Assembly: GCA_036504595.1 (NCBI GenBank)
Contig: DASXUX010000108.1
Span: 1-64,000, forward strand
DNA from: DASXUX01 sp036504595
Lineage (GTDB): Bacteria; Planctomycetota; SZUA-567; H5-PLA8
Direction: 5' to 3'
Length of the DNA: 64,000 bases
A model generated the notes under the pieces. It did not search any database. It was not told where the DNA came from and saw only the letters and a list, made by a program, of their open reading frames with translations. How positions within the stretch are numbered: the stretch's first letter is position 1; every line of letters begins with the position of its first letter. A program made the position numbers and the translations under genes. Positions 26,282 through 34,616 of this stretch are shown one piece after another.

Positions 26282-28351
26282 TTAGTGCGCGACCGAAACC
26301 TCTTCCCCCACTGGCGGAACACCGGCCGGCACGATGTCTTCCGGCAGCGGCTGGTCCTTGGTCTCAGGCGCCCAGATCAACGCCACGATGCCGATGATGT
26401 AGGAACATGAGACGGCCAGCGCGGCCATGCGAAAACTTTGCGCCCCGTGCTCGGCCTCCCACAGCCCTGCGAGCAGCCCCAACGCACCCGGTCCGAGCGC
26501 CGCGACGAACCGGCCCACGTTGTAGCAGAAGCTCGTCCCGGTATTGCGCAGCCGCGTCGGAAACAGTTCGGGAAAGTACATCGCGTAGCCGCCAAAGGGC
26601 GCCAGTGTGCCGAAGCCCAGCAGCGGGAACAGGAACCAGATGTGCGACTTGTCGTTGAAGAAGTAGAACGTCGTCCAAACGGAGATCCAGCCGATCCCGA
26701 ACGCGAACAGGAATGCTGGCCGGCGGCCAAATCGCGTAGCAAAAAAGCTGTAGACCATGATGCCGAAAAAGGCGCCGATCTGCTGCACGATCAGGCCCCA
26801 GGACTTGAGCGACGTCATTTCTTTGCTATTCAGCGCTTTGTCAAGCAGCACGCTGATCTGCGCTTTCTGAGTTTGCTGCAAGGGCGTAGTAAACGCCTTC
26901 GTGCGCTCTTTCTGAACCGCCGTTGCCTTGTCCAGGCGAGCCTGTGCTTCCTTCAGCCGGATTTCAGTCTGTGCTTTTTGCGCGGCATCGAGTGGCGTCT
27001 TCAGCGCAATCTCACACTCCGCCTTGATCGATGCGGCGTCGCCAGAGTCTGGAGAGCCCAGCGCGATCTTGTCGGCGACGCGGTCAACGGGTTTCAGCCA
27101 CTTTGTCACCAGTCCCAGATACGCGCGGTCGTCTTCCTTCAACGCGCTGATGGTGTCCTTGAATCTGCGCGCGATTCGCGTCGCGTCATCGCCAGCCAGC
27201 AAGTCGAAGATGCCGGCTGGTTTCAATGTGGCTCCGGCAATGGCTCCAATTTTCAGCACTGTCTCTGGCGTGAAGCCGGTCGCAGCGGCATTGTCCGACG
27301 AGTTTTCTGATGCTTTGAGGATGACGGCCACTTGCGTGGCTTGTTCGACGCTGAGCGGCGTCTTGAACGCCTCGTCTGCCGAAATCGGTGGCTTGATGCG
27401 AGTGGAGACTAGCGTCTTGTAGGCGTTGTCGTCGTCCTGGAAGTGCTGGATGGCGGTCTTAAACTCCGTCTCATCCTTCGCGTTCATGACAGCCCGCATC
27501 TTGGCTTGCGTTTCGGAAGACATCAGCGGCAGCGATGCCTCGATCAGTTCGGGGCTGAAGAATCCCACGCCCCAAAGACCCAGCACGCCGGCGATGCCCA
27601 GCAGCAGCCCCACAATCGTGTTTCGCCGCCAGCGCGGCGAAAGCAGATCGGCGATGCTGCCCAAGTGCTTGCTGGTGTCCTCCCCTGCGGCTTTTGCCTT
27701 TCGCATGGCATCACGAGCCACAATCCACTTTTCCGGCTCGCGAAGCCGTGTGAAGGCGAGCACGGCCAGGAGCGCGGGGAAGGCTCCTACGAGGTAGAGC
27801 ACCTGCCAGCCCCAACGGCTTTCGACCACGCCAAACAATGTCGCCCCGATGACGTTGCCGATCGCCGAGAAGGCCTGCACCATTCCTAGCGCTTTGGCGC
27901 GCGCTTTCTCCGGCATGGATTCGGCCACGAGCGATGCGCCGGCTGCAAACTCGCCACCCACGCCCATCCCGGTCAGGAAGCGAAAGATGCCGAACTGCCA
28001 CCAGTTCTGCGACAGAGCGCTTAAGCCCGTGAAGCCTGCGTACACCAGAATGGTCAGGCCCATCGTCTTGGCCCGCCCCCAGCGATCTCCCATCTTTCCG
28101 AACAGAAGTCCGCCGATGGCCCAGCCCAGAATGAACATCATCGTCACATAGCCGCTGTAAGGCTTGGCATCTACGCCCGGGGGCAGCAACGACTGGACCG
28201 CGATGTTGCGCGAAGCCACGAAGATCTGGCCGTCCATCGTGTCGAAAAGCCATCCGAAAATGGCCATGATGAAAACGAACCAGTGATAGCTGTTGAGGTA
28301 AGTCCACCAAGGACGGTCCGGCGCGGCGTTGGCCGCAGCGTTCTCAGACAT
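26282..28351 (-). CDS. MFS transporter with a large periplasmic loop insertion
   Basis: A 689-residue MFS protein, about 240 residues longer than its neighbour. Helices 1-7 (residues about 20-270) and 8-12 (about 515-670) are conventional: WLFDTMDGQIF, GKMGDRWGRAKT, GMGVGGEFAAGASLVAES, PELFPTRLRNTG. The extra segment (about 272-515) sits between helix 7 and helix 8, which faces the periplasm in MFS topology. It is helical and rich in Ala/Lys/Glu/Gln, with repeated text (KTPLSVEQATQV, KTPLDAAQKAQ, TTPLQQTQKAQ), suggesting internal duplication. Possibly a substrate-capturing or partner-binding domain. ATG follows GAGGAGAACAC. Confidence 0.8.
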   Translation of the reverse strand: MSENAAANAAPDRPWWTYLNSYHWFVFIMAIFGWLFDTMDGQIFVASRNIAVQSLLPPGVDAKPYSGYVTMMFILGWAIGGLLFGKMGDRWGRAKTMGLTILVYAGFTGLSALSQNWWQFGIFRFLTGMGVGGEFAAGASLVAESMPEKARAKALGMVQAFSAIGNVIGATLFGVVESRWGWQVLYLVGAFPALLAVLAFTRLREPEKWIVARDAMRKAKAAGEDTSKHLGSIADLLSPRWRRNTIVGLLLGIAGVLGLWGVGFFSPELIEASLPLMSSETQAKMRAVMNAKDETEFKTAIQHFQDDDNAYKTLVSTRIKPPISADEAFKTPLSVEQATQVAVILKASENSSDNAAATGFTPETVLKIGAIAGATLKPAGIFDLLAGDDATRIARRFKDTISALKEDDRAYLGLVTKWLKPVDRVADKIALGSPDSGDAASIKAECEIALKTPLDAAQKAQTEIRLKEAQARLDKATAVQKERTKAFTTPLQQTQKAQISVLLDKALNSKEMTSLKSWGLIVQQIGAFFGIMVYSFFATRFGRRPAFLFAFGIGWISVWTTFYFFNDKSHIWFLFPLLGFGTLAPFGGYAMYFPELFPTRLRNTGTSFCYNVGRFVAALGPGALGLLAGLWEAEHGAQSFRMAALAVSCSYIIGIVALIWAPETKDQPLPEDIVPAGVPPVGEEVSVAH

Positions 28352-28482
28352 GTGTTCTCCTCGTTCGCATGCAAGGGCTACACTGTCTACAATGCAGCAC
28401 GCCGAAGCAACCGGAAATTTCGGGCTTCGATGACAGTAATTTCACACAGCGCTTTCGTTTTGCGCGACTACGGTCCAGAACC

Positions 28483-28499
28483 GCTTTCGAATCGAAAGC
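28483..28499. promoter_or_regulatory. Perfect 17-bp dyad upstream of the MFS pair
   Basis: GCTTTCGA-A-TCGAAAGC is a perfect palindrome in the 196-bp gap between hisB and the MFS genes, 130 bp before the MFS start. Candidate operator; no regulator is identified. Confidence 0.4.
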
Positions 28500-28547
28500 C
28501 AATAAATGTCTTTTTGGAGTCAGCGATGCGAAGAAAGGCCGCCCAGA

Positions 28548-29165
28548 CTACAGAACGCCTTTGGTCGAAGGCACGCCCGTGATCCGCTCGTCGCGTTCGG
28601 CGGCGGCCCTTAGGGCGCGGGCGAACGCCTTAAACGTCGCTTCGATCATGTGGTGGCGGTTGCGCCCGGCGCGAATTTCGACATGCAAAGCCGAACCGCT
28701 CGCCGAGGCGAACGCGCTCAGGCAATCTTCGAGCAACTCGACGTCAAACGTGCCAACCTTGCCTTTGCCGAGTTTCTTCGCGCCAACCAGCGCAAAGTGC
28801 GCGCGCCCGGAAAGGTCGATCGTGACCTGCGCCAAAGCCTCGTCGAGCGGCACGCTGGCGAACCCAAACCGCCGAATGCCGGCCTTGTCTCCCAGAGCCT
28901 TGGCTACGACGGTGCCGAGCACAATCCCGACGTCCTCCACCGTGTGGTGGTCGTCGATATGCGTGTCGCCGCGGCAGGTCAGGTCAATATCGAGCGCGCT
29001 GTGCTTGGCGACCGCCGTCAGCATGTGATCGAAAAAACCAACGCCCGTGGAGACGTGCGACTGCCCCGTGCCATCGAGATTGACCGAAACGGCAATGTCG
29101 GTCTCGCGCGTTTTGCGCGTGAGCGAAGCGACGCGAGTCGCGGGGTCGCGAGCGGGTTTAACCAC
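28548..29165 (-). CDS. hisB: Imidazoleglycerol-phosphate dehydratase
   Basis: A 205-residue enzyme of histidine biosynthesis that dehydrates imidazole glycerol phosphate to imidazole acetol phosphate, with Mn ions bound by histidine clusters. Visible: STGVGFFDHML, DTHIDDHHTVEDVGI, and RHHMIEATFKAFARAL. The end GVPSTKGVL is diagnostic. It is monofunctional, without the phosphatase domain of enteric HisB. The start is GTG 29163-29165, overlapping the 3' end of hisC by 8 bp, so the two are translationally coupled. The product feeds hisC's substrate pathway. Confidence 0.97.
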   Translation of the reverse strand: MVKPARDPATRVASLTRKTRETDIAVSVNLDGTGQSHVSTGVGFFDHMLTAVAKHSALDIDLTCRGDTHIDDHHTVEDVGIVLGTVVAKALGDKAGIRRFGFASVPLDEALAQVTIDLSGRAHFALVGAKKLGKGKVGTFDVELLEDCLSAFASASGSALHVEIRAGRNRHHMIEATFKAFARALRAAAERDERITGVPSTKGVL

Positions 29166-30225
29166 GAGCCAGATACTCCTTAAGAGCGTTCAGCAACGCC
29201 TCGATCTCCGCATCGGTGCCGACGGAGATACGCAGGCCGTCGTCGAGCAACCTCGCCGGGAAGTATCGGATCAGAATGCCGTGCTCCTTTAGGAATTGGT
29301 AAGCGCCCGCCGCACGTTTGGCACTGTCCAAGCGCGCAAACACGAAATTCGACTGGGTGGGGACGACCTCCATCCCCAGTTTCGCGAGCCCTTCGCATAG
29401 GCGCTGGCGCGTCGCGCAGACTTTCTTTGTGTTCGCCTCAGTCCACTTCACGTCGCGTAAGGATGCCGCGCCGGCGACGATCGCCAATCGGTCCAGGTTG
29501 TAGCTGTCCTTGACCTTCCACAAGCCCTCAACCATCTGTTCGCTGGCGAATAGTAGACCCAGCCGCATTCCCGCCAAGCTGTGGCTCTTAGAGAACGTGC
29601 GCAGGACGGCCACATTCGGCAGTTCCTTCGCCAGATTCAGGTTGTTGGCGGATGCAAACGGCGCGTATGCTTCATCGATGACCAGCACGCCGTCTTTCAA
29701 GCTTGCGGCCAGTTCACGCATCTGCGAATCGGAATACACGGTTCCGGACGGCGAATTCGGCGAGGCCACGAACACCACTTTCGCCCCGCAGCCAAACAGT
29801 TGCTTCGGCAGCGCGAAGTTGCGGTCGAAATCGAACGAGACTATTTCTGCGCCTTGAGCGTGCGCGAGCGTCTCATAGAGCACGTACGTCGGATATGGGT
29901 AGGCAATCGTCTGCCCTTCGCCGACAAACGCGCGGCAAAGCATGGCCAGCAGTTCGTCCGAACCGTTCCCGTGCAAGACCTGCGACACCTTGAACCCGTA
30001 CACGTCAGCCGCGGCCTGCCGCAGCGCGAGCGCCTTGGGGTCCGAGTACAGCCGAAGCCGCTCGCCGCTCGGGCCGACTTCCGCGCGAATTGCTTCGGCT
30101 ACGGCCGGACTCGGGGGATACGGATTCTCATTCGTGTTGAGCTTGATCACCTTCGCGCCGGCCGCCGGCTGTTCCCCGGGCACGTACGGCGCCATGGCTT
30201 CAACGTTGGGCCTGAATTTCAGCAT
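29158..30225 (-). CDS. hisC: Histidinol-phosphate aminotransferase
   Basis: A 355-residue PLP fold-type I aminotransferase converting imidazole acetol phosphate to histidinol phosphate with glutamate. Motifs: KLNTNENPYPPSP near the N-terminus, HGNGSDELLAML, SPNSPSGTV, DEAYAPFA, and TFSKSHSLAGMRLG with the Schiff-base lysine. I chose ATG 30225 (AAAAGGAAGGTTC upstream); ten extra in-frame residues upstream derive from flanking repeat sequence. Followed by hisB with overlap. The upstream gap to gcvPB contains a nested inverted repeat. Confidence 0.96.
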   Translation of the reverse strand: MLKFRPNVEAMAPYVPGEQPAAGAKVIKLNTNENPYPPSPAVAEAIRAEVGPSGERLRLYSDPKALALRQAAADVYGFKVSQVLHGNGSDELLAMLCRAFVGEGQTIAYPYPTYVLYETLAHAQGAEIVSFDFDRNFALPKQLFGCGAKVVFVASPNSPSGTVYSDSQMRELAASLKDGVLVIDEAYAPFASANNLNLAKELPNVAVLRTFSKSHSLAGMRLGLLFASEQMVEGLWKVKDSYNLDRLAIVAGAASLRDVKWTEANTKKVCATRQRLCEGLAKLGMEVVPTQSNFVFARLDSAKRAAGAYQFLKEHGILIRYFPARLLDDGLRISVGTDAEIEALLNALKEYLARG

Positions 30226-30242
30226 GAACCTTCCTTTTCTTG

Positions 30243-30431
30243 CCACAGAGGACACAGAGCACTCAGAGGGAGAAACAGTTTTGAGTTCTAAGTTCTCAGT
30301 TTTGAATTGCCACTTGCCACAGCGTTCCTGAAAGTAGCCGTTCCAAAGCAGCTACAACTTAGAACTAAGAACTCCTAACTATGAACTTGCTGTTCTTTTC
30401 ACTCCTCTGTCTTCTCTGTGATCTCTGTGGC
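30243..30431. repeat. Nested inverted repeat made of 7-bp and 9-bp tandem units
   Basis: Outer arms at 30243-30270 and 30400-30431 consist of approximately 9-bp units around CACAGAGGA / CTCTGTGAT. Inner arms at 30277-30304 and 30356-30390 are 7-bp units (AGTTTTG, AGTTCTA... and AACTTAG, AACTAAG...). Both pairs are mutually complementary, so the 190 bp can fold into one long imperfect cruciform or RNA hairpin with a 50-base loop. It begins right behind the gcvPB stop. Confidence 0.75.
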
Positions 30432-30439
30432 TTCCTTCG

Positions 30440-31894
30440 TTACAGACACCCGCAGAAGCGCAGATCGATGTCCTTCGCCGCCTTGGTCTCATCGACCTTG
30501 GTCACCGGAGCGGTGTGCGGCGCGCCGATCACCAGTTCGGGCTTTTCGAGGGCTTCCGCGGCAATCATTTCCATCGCTTCGCAGAACTTGTCGAGCGTCG
30601 CCTTGCTCTCGGTCTCCGTCGGCTCGATCATGATCGCTTCCTTCACCACCAGCGGAAAGTAAATCGTGGGCGGGTGGTACCCAAAGTCGATCAGCCGCTT
30701 GGCAATATGCAGCGTGCGGACGCCTTTTTCCAGCATCGCTTCGGTCGGCTGCAGGATGAACTCATGCATGCACGGCGATTTCATCGGCCGGTGATACGTT
30801 TTTTGCAGACGGTTCAGAACGTACATCGCGTTCAACACCGCATATTTCCCGACTTGCGGCAAGCCGTCGCCGCCATGATGGCGCATATAGGTAAACGCGC
30901 GCACAAGAACACCGACGTTGCCGTGGAACGCGCAAACGCGCCCGATGCTCTGCGGACGATCGCTGGCCAATTCGTAGCCGCCGCCGGTCTTCTTCACATA
31001 CGGCACGGGCAGAAATGGCCGCAGACGCTCCTTAACGCCCACGGGTCCGGCGCCGGGCCCGCCGCCGCCGTGTGGAGTCGAAAACGTCTTGTGCAGATTC
31101 AAATGCACGACATCAAAGCCCATGTCACCCGGACGAGCGACGCCGAGAATCGCATTTAGATTCGCGCCGTCGTAGTAAAGCAGTCCGCCGGCATCGTGAA
31201 CTTTCTTCTGAATCGTCCGAATCTGTGTCTCGAATAAGCCGAGTGTGTTGGGATTGGTGAGCATCAGCGCGGCCACGCTATCGTCCAGCGCGCGGTCCAA
31301 GCCCGCCAGATCGACCTCGCCGTCTTCGGTTCCCGGGATGGCCACGACTTCGTAGCCGCACAAGGCCGCGCTGGCCGGATTGGTCCCGTGCGCCGCGGTG
31401 GGCACGAGCACTTTCTTGCGCTTCGTGTCGCCACGCGACTCGTGATAGGCCTTCACGAGCATGATGCCAGTCTGTTCGCCATGCGCGCCGGCCATGGGGT
31501 TGAGCGTGACTTCGTCCATGCCGGTGACTTCGCTCAGCCCGCGCTCGAGGTCGTACATCATCTCAAGCGTGCCCTGCACAGTGGAAATCGGCTGGAGCGG
31601 ATGCAGCGCCGCAAAACCGGGATCGCGCGAGACGGCTTCGTTGATCTTCGGGTTGTACTTCATCGTGCACGAACCGAGCGGATAGAAGGTGCTGTCCACC
31701 CCAACCTGCCGCCGCGAAAGCGCCAGAATATGCCGCACCAGTTCCAGTTCGCTCACTTCCGGCAATCCCGCCGGCGTGCTGCGCAGCAGTCCCTGCGGAA
31801 TCACCTGCGCCGCGCTGCGCGCGCCTGCTGGATCGCTGACCGGCAAGTAGTTCTGCTCACGGCCAGGTCGGGATCTTTCGAAGATCAGTTCCAT
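30440..31894 (-). CDS. gcvPB: Glycine dehydrogenase (decarboxylating) subunit 2 (P-protein)
   Basis: A 484-residue PLP-dependent subunit of the two-part P-protein of the glycine cleavage system. With subunit 1 it decarboxylates glycine and loads aminomethyl on the lipoyl arm of GcvH. Visible: YPLGSCTMKYNPK, LNPMAGAHGEQTG, TAAHGTNPASA and the PLP-lysine segment NLHKTFSTPHGGGGPGAGP. The ATG has GAGGCATAGTCG upstream, overlapping the toxin's stop codon only 10 bp away, so translation is likely coupled to the toxin gene. Ends directly before a nested inverted repeat. Confidence 0.96.
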   Translation of the reverse strand: MELIFERSRPGREQNYLPVSDPAGARSAAQVIPQGLLRSTPAGLPEVSELELVRHILALSRRQVGVDSTFYPLGSCTMKYNPKINEAVSRDPGFAALHPLQPISTVQGTLEMMYDLERGLSEVTGMDEVTLNPMAGAHGEQTGIMLVKAYHESRGDTKRKKVLVPTAAHGTNPASAALCGYEVVAIPGTEDGEVDLAGLDRALDDSVAALMLTNPNTLGLFETQIRTIQKKVHDAGGLLYYDGANLNAILGVARPGDMGFDVVHLNLHKTFSTPHGGGGPGAGPVGVKERLRPFLPVPYVKKTGGGYELASDRPQSIGRVCAFHGNVGVLVRAFTYMRHHGGDGLPQVGKYAVLNAMYVLNRLQKTYHRPMKSPCMHEFILQPTEAMLEKGVRTLHIAKRLIDFGYHPPTIYFPLVVKEAIMIEPTETESKATLDKFCEAMEMIAAEALEKPELVIGAPHTAPVTKVDETKAAKDIDLRFCGCL

Positions 31895-31904
31895 CGACTA
31901 TGCC

Positions 31905-32315
31905 TCACTTCCATGGTGCAATCAAAGGGATTGTTTGCCGGCCGTGCTTGCGATAGATGAGGAAATCGCGGTCACACGTCAGAACTTTGCTTCCGGGACT
32001 CAGTTCGGACATGCGTACCAGGCACGAATCCGCAAATGACATCGGCACATCAAAGTACGCCCGCAAGAGTTCGTGAAGGTGCTTGGATTGGGCGTTCGAG
32101 TCAAAACTCGAGACGAAAACCTCGTTTTCGAACACCTCAATCAAACGCTTGCGCCCACCTATTACTTTTCTGAGTAGGAAAAATGCCTCGGACAAGACAG
32201 CGTCGCAGGTGTAAAGCGGTGGCTGAAGGATGTTGAGCTGCTTCGAAGCCCAAACATGCCATGTATCCTGCGGGTTCAGCGCTGCAGCAAGGGGACCAGC
32301 ATCAACAAGGATCAT
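31905..32315 (-). CDS. PIN-domain toxin (VapC-like)
   Basis: A 136-residue PIN-domain protein, probably an Mg-dependent RNase. The acidic residues are in place: MILVDAGPLAAAL (Asp5), AVLSEAFFLL, DVPMSFADSCLVRM and LTCDRDF. The ATG at 32313-32315 overlaps the TGA of the upstream small gene in an ATGA junction, the usual layout of toxin-antitoxin pairs. A longer in-frame start would overlap the antitoxin by about 40 bases and is not needed. Unusually the pair lies between gcvPA and gcvPB. Confidence 0.85.
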   Translation of the reverse strand: MILVDAGPLAAALNPQDTWHVWASKQLNILQPPLYTCDAVLSEAFFLLRKVIGGRKRLIEVFENEVFVSSFDSNAQSKHLHELLRAYFDVPMSFADSCLVRMSELSPGSKVLTCDRDFLIYRKHGRQTIPLIAPWK

Positions 32316-32656
32316 TCCGTGCCGTATCCTTCCATGTGCTCCTTGTTGCATGAAAGGTCTCGCGGTGAGTCATCGTCTCCACCCGGAAAGACCTGCTCCC
32401 ACGCCAAGTCCAGGCATGACCCCTTGCGCACGAAGACAGCTTTGCCTTTTTCGTCAATAAAATAACGAGCTTTGGATTTTGCGCTTTTTCGGGAAGCGGG
32501 GATGACACCAATATCCAGCGCCTTCTCAAGGAACGATCCGGGCATCACAAGAACACGTTGCCCGTCAATCAGGTAGTACTTTCCCCGCACCCGCTCCTTC
32601 GCCTTCGCGCCTCGCACCTTTGCCGCCTTTGTGTCTTGTTCTGCTCTGACGCCCAC
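32312..32656 (-). CDS. Putative antitoxin partner of the PIN toxin
   Basis: A 114-residue protein of no family I recognise. GTG start (32654-32656), with GGAGG five bases upstream. The N-terminus (DTKAAKVRGAKAKERVRGK) is highly basic and its DNA looks like a 9-bp (GCAAAGGNG) repeat. The middle (YYLIDGQRVLVMPGSFLEKA; YFIDEKGKAVFVRKGS) shows two similar beta-rich halves, suggesting a duplication. The C-terminus is acidic/polar and could wrap the toxin. Assigned as antitoxin from size, order and ATGA overlap with the PIN gene. Confidence 0.6.
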   Translation of the reverse strand: MGVRAEQDTKAAKVRGAKAKERVRGKYYLIDGQRVLVMPGSFLEKALDIGVIPASRKSAKSKARYFIDEKGKAVFVRKGSCLDLAWEQVFPGGDDDSPRDLSCNKEHMEGYGTE

Positions 32657-32684
32657 ATCGACCTCCAGACTCCCTCACACCCTC

Positions 32685-32690
32685 ATTATA
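32685..32690 (-). promoter_or_regulatory. Consensus -10 box before the toxin-antitoxin pair
   Basis: TATAAT on the minus strand overlaps the gcvPA stop codon and lies about 30 bp before the antitoxin GTG. The -35 region is poor. It would allow the pair to be transcribed independently of the gcv operon. Confidence 0.35.
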
Positions 32691-34017
32691 CGCTCTGTAC
32701 GTACTTCTCGATCTCTTCCACCGTGCGTTTTTCCGTCACCGCCACCAGAATCTGGTTCGCCCGCCGCTTATCGAACTGTCCCAAATCCAGGCCGCCGAGA
32801 ATTCCAGCCTTCAACATGCCATCCAGCACTTGTGTCGCCGGCTTCACGGTCTGGAAAACAAACTCATTGAATGCCGGATAGTCAGGAACCGCGGCGACGC
32901 CCTTCGCTCCGCGCAACTTGCGGCGCAGCAGGTCGGCCCTGCTGACGCAGAGCTGTCCGGCGCGCTCCAAACCGGTGCGGCCCATGCAGCTTAAGTAAAG
33001 GTGAACCATCATCGCGCACAGAGCCGTGTTCGTGCAGATGTTGCTGGTCGCCTTCTCGCGGCGAATGTGCTGCTCGCGCGCCTGCAATGTCAGAGCGAAC
33101 GCGCGGCGGCCTTTCGTATCCACCGTTTGCCCGACCAGGCGCCCGGGCATGCGGCGCACGAACTCCTTCTGACAGCAAATGTAGCCCACGTATGGCCCGC
33201 CAAACTGCAGCGGCACACCGAGCGATTGTGCTTCGCCGCAAACGATATCCGCGCCGAGGGCCCCTGCCGGCTGAAGCAGCCCAAACGCAAATGGATTCGA
33301 GACCGCTACGACAAGCGCGCCAGCTTTGTGAGCGGCCATGGCCAGACTGCTGAAATCAGAAATCGCGCCGTAGAAGTTCGGATAGCCGACAACAATGGCC
33401 GCCGTATTCGGGCCCACTCGCACAGCCAGTCCCGCCAGATCGGTCGTGAATTCATTCTCTCTCGGCGGGATGAGTTTTGGCGTGATGCTTTGCGCGCCGA
33501 GAACCGTCTGGGCGGTCTGCAGGTAATTGGGGTGCAGCGCGCCATCCAGCAGCAGTTCGTTTCGGCCGGTATGCCGCATGGCCATCTGGCAGCCTTCAAC
33601 CAGAGCCGTCGCGCCGTCGTACAAGCTGGCGTTCGCCACGTCGCACGCGCACAACGTGGCCATCATCGTCTGGAATTCGTAGATGAGTTGCAGAATCCCC
33701 TGGCTGATCTCCGCCTGGTACGGCGTATACGCGGTGTAGAGTTCGCCGCGTGAGATCAGTTGATCGACCACCGGCGGGATGAAGTGGTCGTACGCGCCAG
33801 CGCCCAGAAAACACGCCAGTTCCGCCGTCGAACGATTCTTGCGCGCGCGCGCGGCCATCTCCGCCGCCAGTTCCATCTCGCCAATGCCGGATGGCAGGCG
33901 CAACGCGCCAGCCTTGACCTCCGCTGGCAGATGCGCGAAGAGGTCGTCCAGGCTGGACAGGCCGACGCTTTGGAGCATCGCCTGGCGTTCGGCGGCCGTA
34001 TGAGGGATATATGTCAT
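32686..34017 (-). CDS. gcvPA: Glycine dehydrogenase (decarboxylating) subunit 1 (P-protein)
   Basis: About 443 residues from ATG 34017 (MTYIPHTAAERQAML, the standard GcvPA opening); a GTG at 34041 gives eight more. Visible: CFLGAGAYDHFIPPVVDQL, TAYTPYQAEISQGILQ, and NASLYDGATALVEG. This subunit lacks the PLP lysine and forms the active dimer with GcvPB. It is 29 bp before the antitoxin gene. Operon order on the minus strand: gcvT, gcvH, gcvPA, antitoxin, toxin, gcvPB. The dihydrolipoamide dehydrogenase (L-protein) is not in the window. Confidence 0.95.
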   Translation of the reverse strand: MTYIPHTAAERQAMLQSVGLSSLDDLFAHLPAEVKAGALRLPSGIGEMELAAEMAARARKNRSTAELACFLGAGAYDHFIPPVVDQLISRGELYTAYTPYQAEISQGILQLIYEFQTMMATLCACDVANASLYDGATALVEGCQMAMRHTGRNELLLDGALHPNYLQTAQTVLGAQSITPKLIPPRENEFTTDLAGLAVRVGPNTAAIVVGYPNFYGAISDFSSLAMAAHKAGALVVAVSNPFAFGLLQPAGALGADIVCGEAQSLGVPLQFGGPYVGYICCQKEFVRRMPGRLVGQTVDTKGRRAFALTLQAREQHIRREKATSNICTNTALCAMMVHLYLSCMGRTGLERAGQLCVSRADLLRRKLRGAKGVAAVPDYPAFNEFVFQTVKPATQVLDGMLKAGILGGLDLGQFDKRRANQILVAVTEKRTVEEIEKYVQSV

Positions 34018-34080
34018 CGCTTGAATCTGCTCCGTTCGCACAACAGAGATCGGGGTTCCATCTCTCGTTTCTGACCTGAC

Positions 34081-34122
34081 CCCTGAACCCTGGACCCTGA
34101 ACCCTGAACCCTGAACCCTGCC
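34081..34122. repeat. Heptamer tandem repeat (CCCTGAA)n
   Basis: Six phased 7-bp units: CCCTGAA, CCCTGGA, then three CCCTGAA, then CCCTGCC. It begins one base behind the gcvH stop codon, between gcvH and gcvPA. Related units recur at 63537-63571. Confidence 0.9.
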
Positions 34123-34123
34123 G

Positions 34124-34510
34124 TTACGCTTTCTCGATCAGTTCCGTGTAGGCTTCGTGATCCATGAGCTGCGCCAATTCGACGGCGCTGCTGATATCGA
34201 TTTTCACCAGCCAGCCCGCGCCGTAACAGTCCTTATTGATGGCATCAGGCGTCTGCGTCAGCTTGTCGTTCACCGCGCTCACGGTGCCGGTCAGCGGGCT
34301 GAAGACATCGCTGGCGGCCTTGACGGACTCAATGACTGCCATCGGCTTCATGAACACCACCGAAGCGCCGACCTTGGGCAGCTCAACGAAGACGATGTCC
34401 CCGAGTTGTTCCTGCGCGTGGTCGGTGATGCCGACTGTCGCCGTCTTACCTTCGATCTTCACCCACTCGTGTTCCTTCGTGTACTTCAGTCCGCCTGGAA
34501 CGTTGCTCAT
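34124..34510 (-). CDS. gcvH: Glycine cleavage system H protein
   Basis: A 128-residue lipoyl-carrier protein shuttling the aminomethyl group between P, T and L proteins. Visible: KYTKEHEWVKIEG near the N-terminus, GDIVFVELPKVG, and the lipoylation site IESVKAASDVFSP. Length matches the family. ATG follows GGGAAAAGCGACATG. Lies between gcvT (97 bp gap) and gcvPA (106 bp gap); both gaps contain heptamer repeats, so transcription across them is assumed, not shown. Confidence 0.97.
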   Translation of the reverse strand: MSNVPGGLKYTKEHEWVKIEGKTATVGITDHAQEQLGDIVFVELPKVGASVVFMKPMAVIESVKAASDVFSPLTGTVSAVNDKLTQTPDAINKDCYGAGWLVKIDISSAVELAQLMDHEAYTELIEKA

Positions 34511-34581
34511 GTCGCTTTTCCCTCGCTTTTTGCGCTCGATCCTTGTGACGGGTCACGAGTGGAGCGGCCATTGTCGCCGTT

Positions 34582-34616
34582 CCTGCCTCCTGCATCCCGC
34601 CTCCTGCCTACTGCTT
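34582..34616. repeat. Heptamer tandem repeat (CCTGCCT)n
   Basis: Five phased 7-bp units (CCTGCCT, CCTGCAT, CCCGCCT, CCTGCCT, ACTGCTT). The gcvT stop codon lies inside the last units. Confidence 0.8.
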
